Shown: positions 1-8,869 of the stretch, piece after piece
Layout: every line of letters starts with the position of its first letter
Position numbering within the stretch: the stretch's first letter is position 1
From: Cyanobium sp. N.Huapi 1H5
GTDB taxonomy: Bacteria > Cyanobacteriota > Cyanobacteriia > PCC-6307 > Cyanobiaceae
Reading direction: 5' to 3'
DNA length: 64,000 nucleotides
Assembly (NCBI RefSeq): GCF_024345535.1
Contig: NZ_JAGQBH010000004.1
Coordinates: 124,001-188,000 of the forward strand
Made by a program: the position numbers and the translations under genes
Notes under the pieces: generated by a model
Databases searched by the model: none
What the model was told of the DNA's origin: nothing
What the model saw: only the letters and a program-made list of their open reading frames with translations

Positions 1-422
1 GCGGCCCGGAACGGGGGCTGGGGCCAGCGCAGCAGGGTGTCCGCCAGGGCCAGCATCACGCCGATGGCGGCCAGGGCGGAGGGGAAACGGGCGGCCCAGG
101 TGCCCAGGGGATTCCACTGCTCCTGGCCGGGCAGGGCATAGACGAGCCCCATCAGCCAGTAGACCAGCGGCGGCTTGTCGTAACGGGGCAGGCCGTTGAC
201 CCGGGGGATCAGCCAGTCGCCGGTCTCCGCCATCGCCCGGGCCGAAGCCGCGAACAGGGGCGGCGTCTCATCCACCAGCCCCGTCGTGCCCAGCTGCCAG
301 GCGAACAGGACCAGGCCCAGGACCAGGGTGATCAGCAGCAACCGGCGGCGCTGGCGGCGGGGCAGGGCGGGCAAACCGGCTGGGCGAATCGGAGGGAACC
401 TATCGCTCCCCAGCCGTTCCAT
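1..422 (-). CDS. PMT/ArnT-family glycosyltransferase, N-terminal part
   Basis: This is the N-terminal 140 residues of a membrane glycosyltransferase; the rest lies beyond the window start. After a basic N-terminus there is a first membrane helix at about residues 27-45, then the motif VDETPPLFA, which carries the acidic Asp-Glu of the first periplasmic loop in the dolichyl-phosphate-mannose/ArnT family. YDKPPLVYW follows, also typical. Such enzymes move a sugar from a polyprenyl-phosphate donor to lipid or protein outside the membrane. The ATG at 422 gives a 23-nt overlap with the preceding glycosyltransferase gene, so the two are probably translated from one mRNA; later TTG starts are possible. 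The substrate cannot be told from this part. Confidence 0.8.
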   Translation of the reverse strand, partial: MERLGSDRFPPIRPAGLPALPRRQRRRLLLITLVLGLVLFAWQLGTTGLVDETPPLFAASARAMAETGDWLIPRVNGLPRYDKPPLVYWLMGLVYALPGQEQWNPLGTWAARFPSALAAIGVMLALADTLLRWPQPPFRA

Positions 423-1665
423 CCTGTGTCGCCGTTCCGGCCATCAGCCGATCCACGAGCGCCAGCTGCCGGGGCAGGCAGACCTGGCTGAGATCGAACC
501 GTTCCACCACCGTCCGCCGGGCCTGCCTGCGCAGCCCGGCGTGGCCGGCCGGATCGGCCAGCACCGCCGCCAGCCGCTCGGCCAGGGCCCGGTGATCGAA
601 GAAATCCACCAGCAGACCGTTGTGGCCATCCTCGATCACGTCCTGCACCGGGGCCGTGGCCGAGCCGACCACCAGGGCACCGCAGCTCATCGCCTCCAGC
701 AGGCTCCAGCTGAGCACGAAGGGAACGGTCAGATAGACGTGGCAGGCCGTGACCCGGAACAGCTCGTGCAGTAACGGGTGGGGCACGCGGCCGACGAAAT
801 GGACCCGGCGCCGGTCGAGGTCGTCGCCCAGCTCCCGCAGCATCGCCTCCTTCCAGCTGCCGCCGCCGGGGGGGAGGGCGCCGTAGCTCACCCCATCGCC
901 GCCCACGATCACCACCTGGACCCCGGGCCTGAGCCGCTGCAGCCGGGGCAGCATGCGCATGAAGGTGTGGAAACCCCGGTAGGGCTCCAGGTTGCGGGCC
1001 ACGAAGCTCACCACTTCATCCCCGGGAGCGAAGCTCAGGCCGGCGCGCTGCAGCTGCAGGCGGGCGGGGCCATGGGGGGCGATCGCGGCGGTGTCGATGC
1101 CCTCATGGATCACGCTCAGCCGCTGGCGATAGGGCGCCGGCACGGTGCTGGCCTGCCAGGGGGTAGGGGCCAGGCCCCAGTCCAGGTCCTGGAGGGCCAG
1201 CAGCTGGGGGGCCCGACGCAGGCGCAGGCGGGCCCGGGGGCGCCAGTCGGCGTCGGCGAACTCCGGGTCGAATCCCACATCGCCGCCCGCCAGCTGATAG
1301 AGGAACTCCACCTGGTGCAGGACCGGCACGGCCGGCAGCAGGTCCTTCACCACCAGCAGTTCCCCCCAGCCCGGATGGCCGATCACCAGATCGGGCCGCA
1401 GGCCGTCCTTCAGCAGCGACTCCAGGCAACGGGCCACCGCCTCGGCCCGCAGGATCTTGGTCTGGAAATCGGCTGCCCAGGGATGGCAGGGCGGCACCCC
1501 CCCGGGGGGCAGGGGGTCGTAGCGGTGCAGGGGGATGGAAGGCAGGGGCTGGCTGGTGGGGCCGCCGATGGCCACCACCCGGTCGCCGCGGGCCTGCAGG
1601 GCCGGCGCCAGGTGCCGGTACTGGCCGGGGAAGTTCTGATGGACAAATAGGACGGTGCGGCTCAT
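400..1665 (-). CDS. Glycosyltransferase family 4
   Basis: A 421-residue GT-B glycosyltransferase, probably using a nucleotide sugar on the cytoplasmic side for exopolysaccharide or cell-wall glycan. It starts with a Rossmann strand (VLFVHQNFPGQYRHL) that is typical of a GT4 subgroup whose N-terminus reads HQNFPGQ. The C-terminal half holds the donor-site pieces VSFVARNLEPYRGF and SWSLLEAMSCGALVVGS, where the Glu belongs to the EX7E-like motif. The open frame runs much further upstream, but ATG 1665 starts exactly at the conserved N-terminus and overlaps the stop of the EamA gene by 4 nt (ATGA), so translation is likely coupled. Acceptor and product are unknown. Confidence 0.85.
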   Translation of the reverse strand: MSRTVLFVHQNFPGQYRHLAPALQARGDRVVAIGGPTSQPLPSIPLHRYDPLPPGGVPPCHPWAADFQTKILRAEAVARCLESLLKDGLRPDLVIGHPGWGELLVVKDLLPAVPVLHQVEFLYQLAGGDVGFDPEFADADWRPRARLRLRRAPQLLALQDLDWGLAPTPWQASTVPAPYRQRLSVIHEGIDTAAIAPHGPARLQLQRAGLSFAPGDEVVSFVARNLEPYRGFHTFMRMLPRLQRLRPGVQVVIVGGDGVSYGALPPGGGSWKEAMLRELGDDLDRRRVHFVGRVPHPLLHELFRVTACHVYLTVPFVLSWSLLEAMSCGALVVGSATAPVQDVIEDGHNGLLVDFFDHRALAERLAAVLADPAGHAGLRRQARRTVVERFDLSQVCLPRQLALVDRLMAGTATQDGTAGER

Positions 1666-2624
1666 GGCGGCACCAGCTCCGTCCGCCCGCCCGCCTGCCA
1701 GATCCGGCCGCGCTGGTTGATCAGCAGCACCGAAAGCAGGGCCAGCGCCGCCCCCAGCCACTGCAGCGGCCCCAGCCGCTCGTCCAGCAGCAGCACCCCG
1801 CAGAGCACCGCGAACACCGGCGTCAGGAAGGTGAGGGCGGTGAAGCCGGTGAGGTCGCCACTGCTGGCGAACCAGAAGAAGAGGCCATAGGCCAGGGCAC
1901 TGCCGAGCAGGGCCGCGTAGGCCATCAGGCCCCACTCCAGCGGGCTCCAGTGGGGCCAGAAGCTCACCGTCTCCGGGCGGAGCAGCGCCTCCCCACCGGC
2001 CACCAGCAGCAGGGGCACGCCGCCCAGGAGCATGTGCCAGCCGGTGATGGCGACCGGATCACTGCGCCGGGTGGCGTAGCGGCAGAGCACGGTGCCCAGC
2101 GCCATCGCCGCCGCCGCCCCCAGCATCCAGGCCTCGCCGTGGCTCCAGGCCTGCCCCTGCAGGGCCGGTGGCCCCTGCAGCCACCAGTGGCGCAGCACCT
2201 CCCCGGGGAGGCCCAGGCAGAGGATGCCCAGCAGGCCGATCAGCAGGCCCAGCCAGCCCACCGGGTTGATCGCCTCGCCGAACAGGGTGCGGGCCAGCAG
2301 GGCCACCAGCAGGGGCTGGGAGTCGATCAGCACCGAACCCAGGCCCGCCCCGGTCTGGCCCAGCCCCCGGGCCAGGAGCCCCTGGAACAGGCTGCCGTCG
2401 ACGGCGGCGAACAGCAGCAGCCAGGGCCAATCCACAGGATCAACGCGCCAGGAACGCCCCAGCAGGCGGGCCGCCAGCAGCAACACCACCCCGGCCGGCA
2501 GCAGCCGCAGGCTGGCCAGCATCGCCGGCGACGCCCCGCCCAGCAGCGGCTTCATCGCCGCCATCGCGGTGCCCCAGAGGGCGAAGGGCAGGAGCATCAA
2601 CACCCAGCGCAGGGTCCGGGGCAT
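1662..2624 (-). CDS. EamA/DMT-superfamily transporter
   Basis: A 320-residue inner-membrane transporter with about ten hydrophobic helices arranged as two EamA repeats. The first repeat includes the typical FALWGTAMAAMKPLL and the second ends in LALLSVLLINQRGR. Family members export amino acids, nucleosides or other small metabolites; the substrate here is unknown. I chose ATG 2624 because the hydrophobic EamA start (MPRTLRWVLMLLPFALWG) begins there; the frame stays open upstream but that part is low-complexity and would overlap the sppA promoter. It is the first gene of a three-gene minus-strand run with two glycosyltransferases, so export linked to glycan synthesis is possible but not shown. 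Confidence 0.85.
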   Translation of the reverse strand: MPRTLRWVLMLLPFALWGTAMAAMKPLLGGASPAMLASLRLLPAGVVLLLAARLLGRSWRVDPVDWPWLLLFAAVDGSLFQGLLARGLGQTGAGLGSVLIDSQPLLVALLARTLFGEAINPVGWLGLLIGLLGILCLGLPGEVLRHWWLQGPPALQGQAWSHGEAWMLGAAAAMALGTVLCRYATRRSDPVAITGWHMLLGGVPLLLVAGGEALLRPETVSFWPHWSPLEWGLMAYAALLGSALAYGLFFWFASSGDLTGFTALTFLTPVFAVLCGVLLLDERLGPLQWLGAALALLSVLLINQRGRIWQAGGRTELVPP

Positions 2625-2721
2625 GGGGCGTGAGTCCTGGGGCGGCGGTGGAGGGGCGGAGGGCGGCGAACAGGCCCGTCCGGGCCTTCTTTTTAAGATC
2701 CAGCCACCGCGCATCTCCACA

Positions 2722-3534
2722 ATGCCCTGGCCCTGGTGCCGCAAGTCCCGACGAACCCTGGCGCGCATCGCCATCGAGGGGCCGATCGCCGGGGGCACCC
2801 GCGTCCGGGTGCTGAAGGCCATCGAGCAGGTGCAGCAGCGGGAGTGCCCCGCCCTGCTGCTGCGCATCGACAGTCCCGGCGGCACCGTCGGCGACAGCCA
2901 GGAGATCCATGCGGCCCTGATGCGGCTGCGGGAGAAGGGCTGCCGCGTGGTGGCCAGCTTCGGCAACATCTCCGCCTCCGGCGGCGTCTATGTGGGGGTG
3001 GCGGCGGAGAAGATCGTCGCCAATCCCGGCACCATCACCGGCTCCATCGGTGTGATCCTGCGCGGCAACGATCTGTCGCGGCTGCTGAAGCGGATCGGCA
3101 TCCGCTTCGAAACCGTCAAAAGCGGCCTCTACAAGGACATCCTGTCCCCCGACCGCGCCCTCTCCGAGGGGGAACGGCAGCTGCTGCAGGAGCTGATCGA
3201 CGCCAGCTACGGCCAGTTCGTGGCCGCGGTGGCCACAGGCCGGGGCCTGGAGCAGGACGTGGTGCGGGCCTTCGCCGACGGACGGGTGTTCAGCGGCGCC
3301 CAGGCCCTGGAGCTCGGCCTGGTGGATGTCCTGGGGGACGAGGAGAGCGCCCGCCGCCTGGCGGCGGAGCTGGCGGGGCTGGATCCGGAGAAGGCCCGGA
3401 CGGTCAGCTTCGGCAAACCGCCCAGGAAGCTGCTCGGGCTGCTGCCGGGCAGCACACTGATGCAGCAGCTCTCCCAGTCCCTGAGCCTGGAACTGGCCTG
3501 GAGCGGCCAGCCCCTCTGGCTCCATCGCCCCTGA
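2722..3534 (+). CDS. sppA: Signal peptide peptidase SppA-type serine protease
   Basis: A 270-residue S49-family protease, the short form common in cyanobacteria. It cleaves leftover signal peptides or membrane fragments with a Ser/Lys dyad. The region IDSPGGTVGDSQEIH is the family's strand-turn, NISASGGVYVGVAAEKI contains the nucleophile Ser (in ASGG), and SGLYKDILSP contains the general-base Lys. Unlike E. coli SppA it lacks an obvious N-terminal membrane helix: it starts MPWPWCRKSRR, a short amphipathic basic tip that may touch the membrane. The open frame extends far upstream, but ATG 2722 gives the typical cyanobacterial N-terminus. It is followed after 4 nt by aroH and is probably co-transcribed with it. 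Confidence 0.9.
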   Translation: MPWPWCRKSRRTLARIAIEGPIAGGTRVRVLKAIEQVQQRECPALLLRIDSPGGTVGDSQEIHAALMRLREKGCRVVASFGNISASGGVYVGVAAEKIVANPGTITGSIGVILRGNDLSRLLKRIGIRFETVKSGLYKDILSPDRALSEGERQLLQELIDASYGQFVAAVATGRGLEQDVVRAFADGRVFSGAQALELGLVDVLGDEESARRLAAELAGLDPEKARTVSFGKPPRKLLGLLPGSTLMQQLSQSLSLELAWSGQPLWLHRP

Positions 3535-3538
3535 CGTC

Positions 3539-3955
3539 ATGAAGCCTGGTCTCGAGCTCAGGGCCCTGCGGGGAGCCACCACCGCCAGCGCCAACACCGG
3601 CGAAGCGATCGCGGAGGCCGTGGCGGAGCTGATCGAGGAGTTGCTGCAGCGCAACGACCTGGCGGGGGACCGGGTGCTGTCGGTGACCTTCTCCGTCACC
3701 GCCGATCTGGACGCCTGCTTCCCGGCCGCCATCGCCCGGCGCCGGGCCGACTGGGGGCGGGTCGCCCTGCTGGATTGCCAGCAGATGGCGGTGGCCGGGG
3801 ACCTGCCCCGCTGCATCCGGCTCCTGGCCCACGCCTGGCTGGATGCCAGCCGGGAGGAGGTCCACCCCTACCTGCGGGAGGCGGCAAGGCTGAGGCCTGA
3901 CCGGGCCGAGGCGGCCCCGCCTTCGGCCCCAGCCAGCTCCCCCGCCGACCACTGA
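3539..3955 (+). CDS. aroH: Chorismate mutase, AroH class
   Basis: A 138-residue monofunctional chorismate mutase of the Bacillus AroH (pseudo-alpha/beta-barrel trimer) type. It converts chorismate to prephenate for phenylalanine and tyrosine synthesis. Recognisable family pieces are LRALRGATTASANT near the N-terminus (active-site Arg), SVTFSVTADLDACFPA, and an AHAWLD...HPYLREAARLRPD end. The catalytic core finishes at about residue 120; the tail is Ala/Pro-rich and probably disordered. It starts 4 nt after the sppA stop. The functional link to sppA is only positional; trpC, another chorismate-using pathway gene, lies at 28 kb. Confidence 0.92.
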   Translation: MKPGLELRALRGATTASANTGEAIAEAVAELIEELLQRNDLAGDRVLSVTFSVTADLDACFPAAIARRRADWGRVALLDCQQMAVAGDLPRCIRLLAHAWLDASREEVHPYLREAARLRPDRAEAAPPSAPASSPADH

Positions 3956-3993
3956 AGGCACGGCAGACGCACGGGCGTGTTGAGACTTTCAGC

Positions 3994-4629
3994 ATGAAGT
4001 TCCTCCCAGCCATGCCTTCCTTCCCGCGCGAGCGGTCCCAGCCCCTGGCCCTGATCGGCCGTCTGGGCACCGCCGGCCTCGGAGCGCTGGCGGTCGCCGG
4101 CGCCACCCTCCTCTCCCCGCTCGCCCCCACCCCCTCCCTGGCCCAGGGCACCCCCGGCCTGATGGAGTTCCGCTGGGAGAACAACAAGGACTACCGCAAG
4201 CTCTACTTCTTCACCACCGACACCGTCCGCATGCAGCGGGCGGAGTACTACCTGATGCTGCGGCCGAAGGATCGCAAGACGGCCATCCTCAAGCTGAGCA
4301 TCAGTGTTCCCAGCCACTTCGACACCAAGATCGATCCGAAGCAGGTGAAGCTGTGCCGGATGAGTGAGGGCGGGATGCTCAAGAGAACCCGCTGCCTGGA
4401 AACGATCCCCGCCACGATCGAGGTGTCGGAGAACGGGCGATCCATCGAGATCTTTCCGGAAACCCCCGTGTCCGACAAGGACACGATCGGTGTCTACATG
4501 AACGTGTTCAACCCGTTCAACGCCGGCATGTATCAGTTCAACGCCCTGGCCCAGGCCCCCGGCGACATCCCGGTCTCGGGCTACCTGGGCAGCTGGCTGA
4601 TCCAGATCGTGCCCAACAACACCAACTGA
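3994..4629 (+). CDS. Exported DUF2808 protein
   Basis: A 211-residue protein of the mainly cyanobacterial DUF2808 family, function unknown. The N-terminus has a basic region, a hydrophobic stretch at about residues 20-42 and a likely signal-peptidase site after PSLAQG, so it is probably exported to the periplasm or lumen. The mature part is a compact beta-rich domain with conserved AEYYLMLRPKDRK, a CRMSEG...RTRCLETIP cysteine pair that may form a disulfide, and a terminal YLGSWLIQI. It stands alone between aroH and the rpmH run, with 38 nt upstream. The family is known to be common in cyanobacteria; no reaction is known to me. Confidence 0.8.
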   Translation: MKFLPAMPSFPRERSQPLALIGRLGTAGLGALAVAGATLLSPLAPTPSLAQGTPGLMEFRWENNKDYRKLYFFTTDTVRMQRAEYYLMLRPKDRKTAILKLSISVPSHFDTKIDPKQVKLCRMSEGGMLKRTRCLETIPATIEVSENGRSIEIFPETPVSDKDTIGVYMNVFNPFNAGMYQFNALAQAPGDIPVSGYLGSWLIQIVPNNTN

Positions 4630-4657
4630 TAGGGTGACCCACTGAGCAAGCAGCAGC

Positions 4658-4795
4658 ATGACGAAGCGCACCCTTGAAGGAACGAGCCGCAAGCGCAAGC
4701 GCGTGTCCGGCTTCCGGGTGCGGATGCGCACCCACACGGGCCGTCGCGTGATCCGCACCCGCCGTCGCCGCGGCCGCGCCCGCCTGGCGGTCTGA
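4658..4795 (+). CDS. rpmH: 50S ribosomal protein L34
   Basis: A 45-residue, extremely basic ribosomal protein. It begins [20 protein letters not shown] and contains the L34 signature [15 protein letters not shown], ending in an Arg-rich tail. It is part of the large ribosomal subunit. It lies 18 nt upstream of rnpA, the standard bacterial rpmH-rnpA arrangement, and is followed by the PH-domain and yidC genes. Cyanobacterial L34 often starts MTKRTLEGT, which supports the start. It is too short for many ORF callers. Confidence 0.95.
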   Translation: MTKRTLEGTSRKRKRVSGFRVRMRTHTGRRVIRTRRRRGRARLAV

Positions 4796-4813
4796 GGCCG
4801 GCCGGGAAGGTCC

Positions 4814-5245
4814 GTGGCCCTGCCGCAGCAGCACCGGCTGAAGGGCCGACGGGTCTTCGATCGTCTGTACCGCCAGGGACGTCGCTACCAGGGGCCGGGG
4901 CTGTTGCTCCGGGTCCTGGCGGCCGACCCGTCCCTGCTGCCCCCTGGTACGCCCCACGCCGGGACCCCCGGAACGCCCCCCACCGCCAGCCCCTGGCGCT
5001 GCGGCATCGTCGTCAGCAGCAAGGTGAGCAAGCTGGCGGTGCGCCGCAACCGCCTGCGGCGCCTCTTCCACGACCACCTGCGGCGCCACCCGCCGGCCCC
5101 GAGCGAGCCCCTGTGGCTGCTGATCACCCTCAAGCCCGGCTGCCTCGAGCGCAGCGAGGACCAGCTGCTGGGAGAATGCGCCCAGCTGCTGCGCCAGGCA
5201 GGATTGCTGCATGACCCCGGAGGACAGGGTGGAGAACAAACTTGA
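4814..5245 (+). CDS. rnpA: Ribonuclease P protein component
   Basis: A 143-residue protein subunit of RNase P, which removes 5' leaders from tRNA precursors. It begins MALPQQHRLKGRRVFDRLY, close to the family start LxxxxRLkxxxdF, and contains the RNR-type RNA-binding motif as LAVRRNRLRRLFHDHLR at about residues 73-90. A Pro/Gly/Thr-rich insertion at about residues 40-58 makes it longer than the usual 110-125 residues. The start is GTG at 4814. The last 35 nt overlap the start of the PH-domain gene in another frame, showing tight packing of this run. Confidence 0.93.
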   Translation: MALPQQHRLKGRRVFDRLYRQGRRYQGPGLLLRVLAADPSLLPPGTPHAGTPGTPPTASPWRCGIVVSSKVSKLAVRRNRLRRLFHDHLRRHPPAPSEPLWLLITLKPGCLERSEDQLLGECAQLLRQAGLLHDPGGQGGEQT

Positions 5246-5675
5246 GATCAATGAGACGGTCTTCTACGAGGGCGGTCCCGCCAGGGGCGACCTGATCGTC
5301 AACCTGCTGTTCGGCCTCACCCTGATCGGCATCCCCTTTGCCGTGGGAGCCATCGTCCGGGCCCTGTGGCTGCGCTTCCGCATCACCAGCCGGCGCATCA
5401 GCGTCAGCGGCGGCTGGCTCGGCCGCGACCGCACCCAGGTGGTCTACAGCCAGATCCGCGAGGTGCGCTCGGTGCCGCGGGGCTTCGGCGCCTGGGGCGA
5501 CATGGTGGTGGTGCTCAACGACGGCGCCAAGCTCGAAATGCGTGCGGTGCCGCGCTTCCGGGAGCTCGAGGCCTTCATCGAGGAGCAGCGCGAGAGCCGC
5601 GGCAAGGCCGCCTCCCGCACCTCCGGAGCCACCGGTGCCGCCGGCTTCGCCCCCCCGGCCCGTGAAAGCGCCTGA
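5211..5675 (+). CDS. Membrane PH-domain protein (bacterial YdbT/bPH2 type)
   Basis: A 154-residue protein with one or two close membrane helices (about residues 28-50, VNLLFGLTLIGIPFAVGAIVRALWL split by a turn) followed by a small PH-like beta domain: FRITSRRISVSGGWLGRDRTQV, YSQIREVRSVPRGFG and a DMVVVLNDG strand. Such proteins sit between rnpA and yidC in many picocyanobacteria, so a role in membrane biogenesis is likely but unproven. The gene overlaps rnpA by 35 nt. The C-terminal 25 residues are Ala/Gly-rich and probably disordered. Later in-frame GTG starts exist (for example 5229), but MTPEDRV resembles the usual start. Confidence 0.8.
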   Translation: MTPEDRVENKLEINETVFYEGGPARGDLIVNLLFGLTLIGIPFAVGAIVRALWLRFRITSRRISVSGGWLGRDRTQVVYSQIREVRSVPRGFGAWGDMVVVLNDGAKLEMRAVPRFRELEAFIEEQRESRGKAASRTSGATGAAGFAPPARESA

Positions 5676-5750
5676 CCACCGGACCCCCAGCCGGTCGCCC
5701 CGGTCGGGCACACTGGCAGCCGAGATCCCCCACCCCAGCGCACCCCTGCC

Positions 5751-6890
5751 GTGATCGGCTACATCTCCGACAACCTGCTGCTCCCGATCCTCGATTTCTT
5801 CTACGGATTGGTTCCGAGCTATGGGCTCGCGATCGTGGCCCTCACCGTGGTCATCCGCCTGGCCCTGTTCCCGTTGAGCGCCGGCTCGATCCGCAGCGCC
5901 CGGCGCATGCGCATCGCCCAGCCGGTGATGCAGCAGCGCCAGGCGGAGATCAAAGCCAAGTACGCCAACAACCCCCAGAAGCAGCAGGAGGAGCTGGGCG
6001 GTCTGATGAAGGAGTTCGGCAGCCCCCTCTCGGGTTGCCTGCCCCTGCTGGTGCAGATGCCCATCCTCTTCGCCCTGTTCGCCACCCTGCGGGGGTCCCC
6101 CTTCGCGGACGTCCCCTACGCGATCAACCTCAAGGTGCTCCCGGCCGAGGAGATCGCCGCGGTGGAGGCCAAGCCCTTCAACAGCGCCAGCCACTCGATC
6201 TTCATCAGTGAAACCGAGCACGTGCCGGTGATCGCCAGCCTCGAGGGCGGCACCAAGCTCGGCGTCGGTGACAGCACCCAGGTGGAGCTGCACGGCAAGG
6301 ACGGCACCAGCTTCGCCTCCCTGCTGGGCACCGTGGAGCACGGCGACAGCTTCACCCCCAGCTGGGTGGTGACCAAGGGCGAGAGCGTGGTGAAGGTGGA
6401 CGACCAGGGACGGATCACGGCCCTGGCCCCCGGTGACGCCACGGTGGAGGCGCGCATCCCTGGCCTGGCGGCCCGCAGCGGCTTCCTGTTCATCAAGGCC
6501 CTGGGCCAGGTCGGCTTCTACACCGATGGCGCCGTCAACTGGGACATCGCCATCCTGGTGGGGGCCTTCGGCGCCACCCTGTTCGCCTCCCAGCTGCTCT
6601 CGGGCATGGGCATGCCCGCCAACCCCCAGCAGGCGACCGCCAACAAGATCACGCCGGTGATGATCACGGCCATGTTCCTGTTCTTCCCGCTGCCGGCGGG
6701 GGTGCTGCTCTACATGGTGGTGGCCAACGTGTTCCAGGGGGTCCAGACCTTCCTGCTCACCCGTGAGGCCCTGCCCGACAACCTGCAGGCCATCCTCGAC
6801 AAGCAGCTCGCCCAGCAGCCGGCCACCGCCACGGCCGGCGGCGGCAGCGGTGGCGGCCGCCTGCCCTTCGAGCCCAAGACCAAGAAATGA
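5751..6890 (+). CDS. yidC: Membrane protein insertase YidC/Oxa1 with an inserted extracytoplasmic domain
   Basis: A 379-residue insertase that helps proteins enter the thylakoid or plasma membrane with or without SecYEG. Helix 1 (about 22-44) carries the conserved hydrophilic-groove Arg at residue 36 ([11 protein letters not shown]). The cytoplasmic hairpin (about 45-90, [11 protein letters not shown]) and helix 2 (about 96-114) follow. Residues about 120-255 form an extra domain between helices 2 and 3 that ends in a bacterial Ig-like (Big_2-type) segment, [20 protein letters not shown]. The last helices span about 263-345. The tail is Gly-rich and basic. The start is GTG 5751; the stop overlaps the DUF177 gene by 4 nt. 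Confidence 0.93.
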   Translation: MIGYISDNLLLPILDFFYGLVPSYGLAIVALTVVIRLALFPLSAGSIRSARRMRIAQPVMQQRQAEIKAKYANNPQKQQEELGGLMKEFGSPLSGCLPLLVQMPILFALFATLRGSPFADVPYAINLKVLPAEEIAAVEAKPFNSASHSIFISETEHVPVIASLEGGTKLGVGDSTQVELHGKDGTSFASLLGTVEHGDSFTPSWVVTKGESVVKVDDQGRITALAPGDATVEARIPGLAARSGFLFIKALGQVGFYTDGAVNWDIAILVGAFGATLFASQLLSGMGMPANPQQATANKITPVMITAMFLFFPLPAGVLLYMVVANVFQGVQTFLLTREALPDNLQAILDKQLAQQPATATAGGGSGGGRLPFEPKTKK

Positions 6891-7375
6891 CCCGGCTGCA
6901 GCCGCTGCCCCTGCAGGAGTTGCGGCTGCTGGGCGAGGGCCGCACCTGGCCGGTCGACCAGGCCATTGCCGGCCTGGCCAGCCTCACGCCGGTGCGCGGC
7001 CGGGTGCGGGCCCTGCACCACGGCACGGTGCTGGAGGTGGAGGGCACGGCCGAGACGATCATCACCCTCTGCTGCGACCGCTGCCTGCAGACCTACAACC
7101 ACGCCCTGGCCGCCACGGCCCGGGAGCTGCTGGAGATCGCCGTGGCCGGCCCCGAGGAGGAGGAGGTGCTGTTCGCGGCCGAGGATCCGGTGGAGTGCCT
7201 CGATCCGGGCAGCAGCTTCGATCCGGAGCGCTGGCTGTTCGAGCAGCTCAGCCTGCAGCTGCCCCTGGTGAACCGCTGCGGCCCCGACTGCCCCGGCCCG
7301 CCGCTGCCCACCGGCGATGCCGACGGGAACGGGGACGTTGACCCCCGCTGGGCGGCGCTCCGCTCCCTGCGCTGA
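6887..7375 (+). CDS. DUF177 (YceD-like) protein
   Basis: A 162-residue DUF177 protein. The family, YceD in E. coli, is linked to 23S rRNA and ribosome biogenesis and is often next to rpmF; here it sits after yidC instead. Visible family pieces are [15 protein letters not shown] (a CxxC-like metal or disulfide pair), the acidic stretch PEEEEVLFA and a C-terminal [11 protein letters not shown] cysteine motif. It overlaps the yidC stop by 4 nt (ATGA), so it is translationally coupled, and the AAA ATPase gene follows after 3 nt. Role is inferred from the family only. Confidence 0.82.
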   Translation: MTRLQPLPLQELRLLGEGRTWPVDQAIAGLASLTPVRGRVRALHHGTVLEVEGTAETIITLCCDRCLQTYNHALAATARELLEIAVAGPEEEEVLFAAEDPVECLDPGSSFDPERWLFEQLSLQLPLVNRCGPDCPGPPLPTGDADGNGDVDPRWAALRSLR

Positions 7376-7378
7376 GCC

Positions 7379-8869
7379 ATGGTCCACGACCTGGGCGATC
7401 AGCTGGATCTTCTGATCCGCTCCCGCACGCCGATCCTCTGGATCCGCAGCCTGGAGGAGGAGCGGGTGGAGGGCCTGCTGGAGCGGGCCGCCCAGCGCCT
7501 GGGGGGCCGCACGCTGCTGCGCTGGGACTTCATCGGCGGGCTGAGCGGTTCCCCGGGCCTGGAGGGGCAGGCGGTGCGTCAGCCGATGGCGGCCCTCGGC
7601 GCCCTCGACGGGCTGCCGGCCGAGCAGGGGGCGATCCTGCTGCTGAAGGACTTCCATCGCTACGCCGACGATCCCGGCGTCTGCCGGCGCCTGCGCAACC
7701 TGGCCGCCGGCCTGCGCCAGGTGCCCCACACCCTGGTGATCAGCGCCCCCGAATGGCAGCTGCCGCGGGAGCTGGAGGACAGCGTCACCCTGCTGGAGCT
7801 GCCCCTGCCCGAGGCCGGGGAGATCGGCCGCCTGCTGCGGGCGATCGCCGAGGCCAGCGGCCAGCCCCTGGAGCCTGGGGTGCTCGAGCAGCTCACCGCC
7901 GCCTGCCACGGGCTGAGCGAGCAGCGGGTGCGCCAGCTGGCGGCCCGGGCCCTGGCCCGGCGGGGGCAGCTGGGCATCGAGGACCTGGCGGAGGTGCTGG
8001 AGGAGAAGCGCCAGGCCATCGCCCGCAGCGAACTGCTGGAGTACTGCCCCACCGAAGCCACCCCTGCCGACATCGGCGGGCTGGAAACCCTGAAGCACTG
8101 GCTGGAGCAGCGCCACCGCGCCTTCAGCGAGGAGGCCCAGCGCTACGGCCTGCCCCTGCCCCGGGGGGTGCTGCTGATCGGCCCCCAGGGCACCGGCAAG
8201 TCGCTGACCGCCAAGGCGATCGCCCACAGCTGGGCCATGCCCCTGCTGCGGCTCGATGTGGGGCGCCTGTTCGCCGGCCTGGTGGGGGCCAGCGAGGCGC
8301 GCACCCGGGAGATGATCCAGCGGGCCGAGGCGATGGCCCCCTGCGTGCTCTGGATCGACGAGATCGACAAGGGCTTCGGCGGCGGCGACGGCCGCAGCGA
8401 CGGCGGCACCAGCCAGCGGGTGCTGGCCAGCCTGCTCACCTGGATGGCCGAGAAGAGCAGCGCCGTGTTCGTGGTGGCCACCGCCAACGCCGTGGAGCGG
8501 CTGCCGGCGGAACTGCTGCGCAAGGGCCGCTTCGACGAGATCTTCCTGCTGGAGCTGCCCGACGCCGAGGAACGCCGGGCGATCCTGGATCTGCAGCTGC
8601 GGCGGCGGCGGCCCCGCCATGCCATCCCCCTGGAGGTGCTGGTGGACCGCACCGCCGATTTCTCCGGCGCCGAACTGGAGCAGACCGTGATCGAGGCCAT
8701 GCACCTGGCCTTCGGCGAGGGCCGCGAGCTGGGGGAGGCCGACCTGATCGCGGCGGCCAGCCAGGTGGTGCCCCTCTCGCGCACGGCCCGGGAGCAGCTG
8801 GAGGCCCTGCGCAGCTGGGCCAGCAGCGGCCGGGCACGGCCGGCCTCAGGAGCGGGGAGGGCTTCCTGA
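7379..8869 (+). CDS. Ycf46-like AAA+ ATPase
   Basis: A 496-residue AAA+ ATPase of the cyanobacterial and plastid Ycf46 type. Residues 1-250 form a divergent N-terminal domain (LDLLIRSRTPILWI). The ATPase module starts at about 245; Walker A is GPQGTGKS (268-275), Walker B is WIDEIDKG (325-332), sensor 1 is ATANAVERLP and the arginine-finger region is RKGRFDEIF. A winged/lid domain closes the protein. Ycf46 has been linked to control of photosynthesis and inorganic carbon use in cyanobacteria; the target here is unknown. It lies 3 nt after the DUF177 gene in the rpmH-yidC run. The C-terminal 20 residues are Ser/Arg/Gly-rich and look disordered. Confidence 0.87.
   Translation: MVHDLGDQLDLLIRSRTPILWIRSLEEERVEGLLERAAQRLGGRTLLRWDFIGGLSGSPGLEGQAVRQPMAALGALDGLPAEQGAILLLKDFHRYADDPGVCRRLRNLAAGLRQVPHTLVISAPEWQLPRELEDSVTLLELPLPEAGEIGRLLRAIAEASGQPLEPGVLEQLTAACHGLSEQRVRQLAARALARRGQLGIEDLAEVLEEKRQAIARSELLEYCPTEATPADIGGLETLKHWLEQRHRAFSEEAQRYGLPLPRGVLLIGPQGTGKSLTAKAIAHSWAMPLLRLDVGRLFAGLVGASEARTREMIQRAEAMAPCVLWIDEIDKGFGGGDGRSDGGTSQRVLASLLTWMAEKSSAVFVVATANAVERLPAELLRKGRFDEIFLLELPDAEERRAILDLQLRRRRPRHAIPLEVLVDRTADFSGAELEQTVIEAMHLAFGEGRELGEADLIAAASQVVPLSRTAREQLEALRSWASSGRARPASGAGRAS

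Noticed and set aside
6710..8704. A 664-codon minus-strand open frame opposite the Ycf46-like gene
   Set aside because: Low-complexity Gln/Gly/His-rich product, no start signal, antisense to a gene with Walker motifs.
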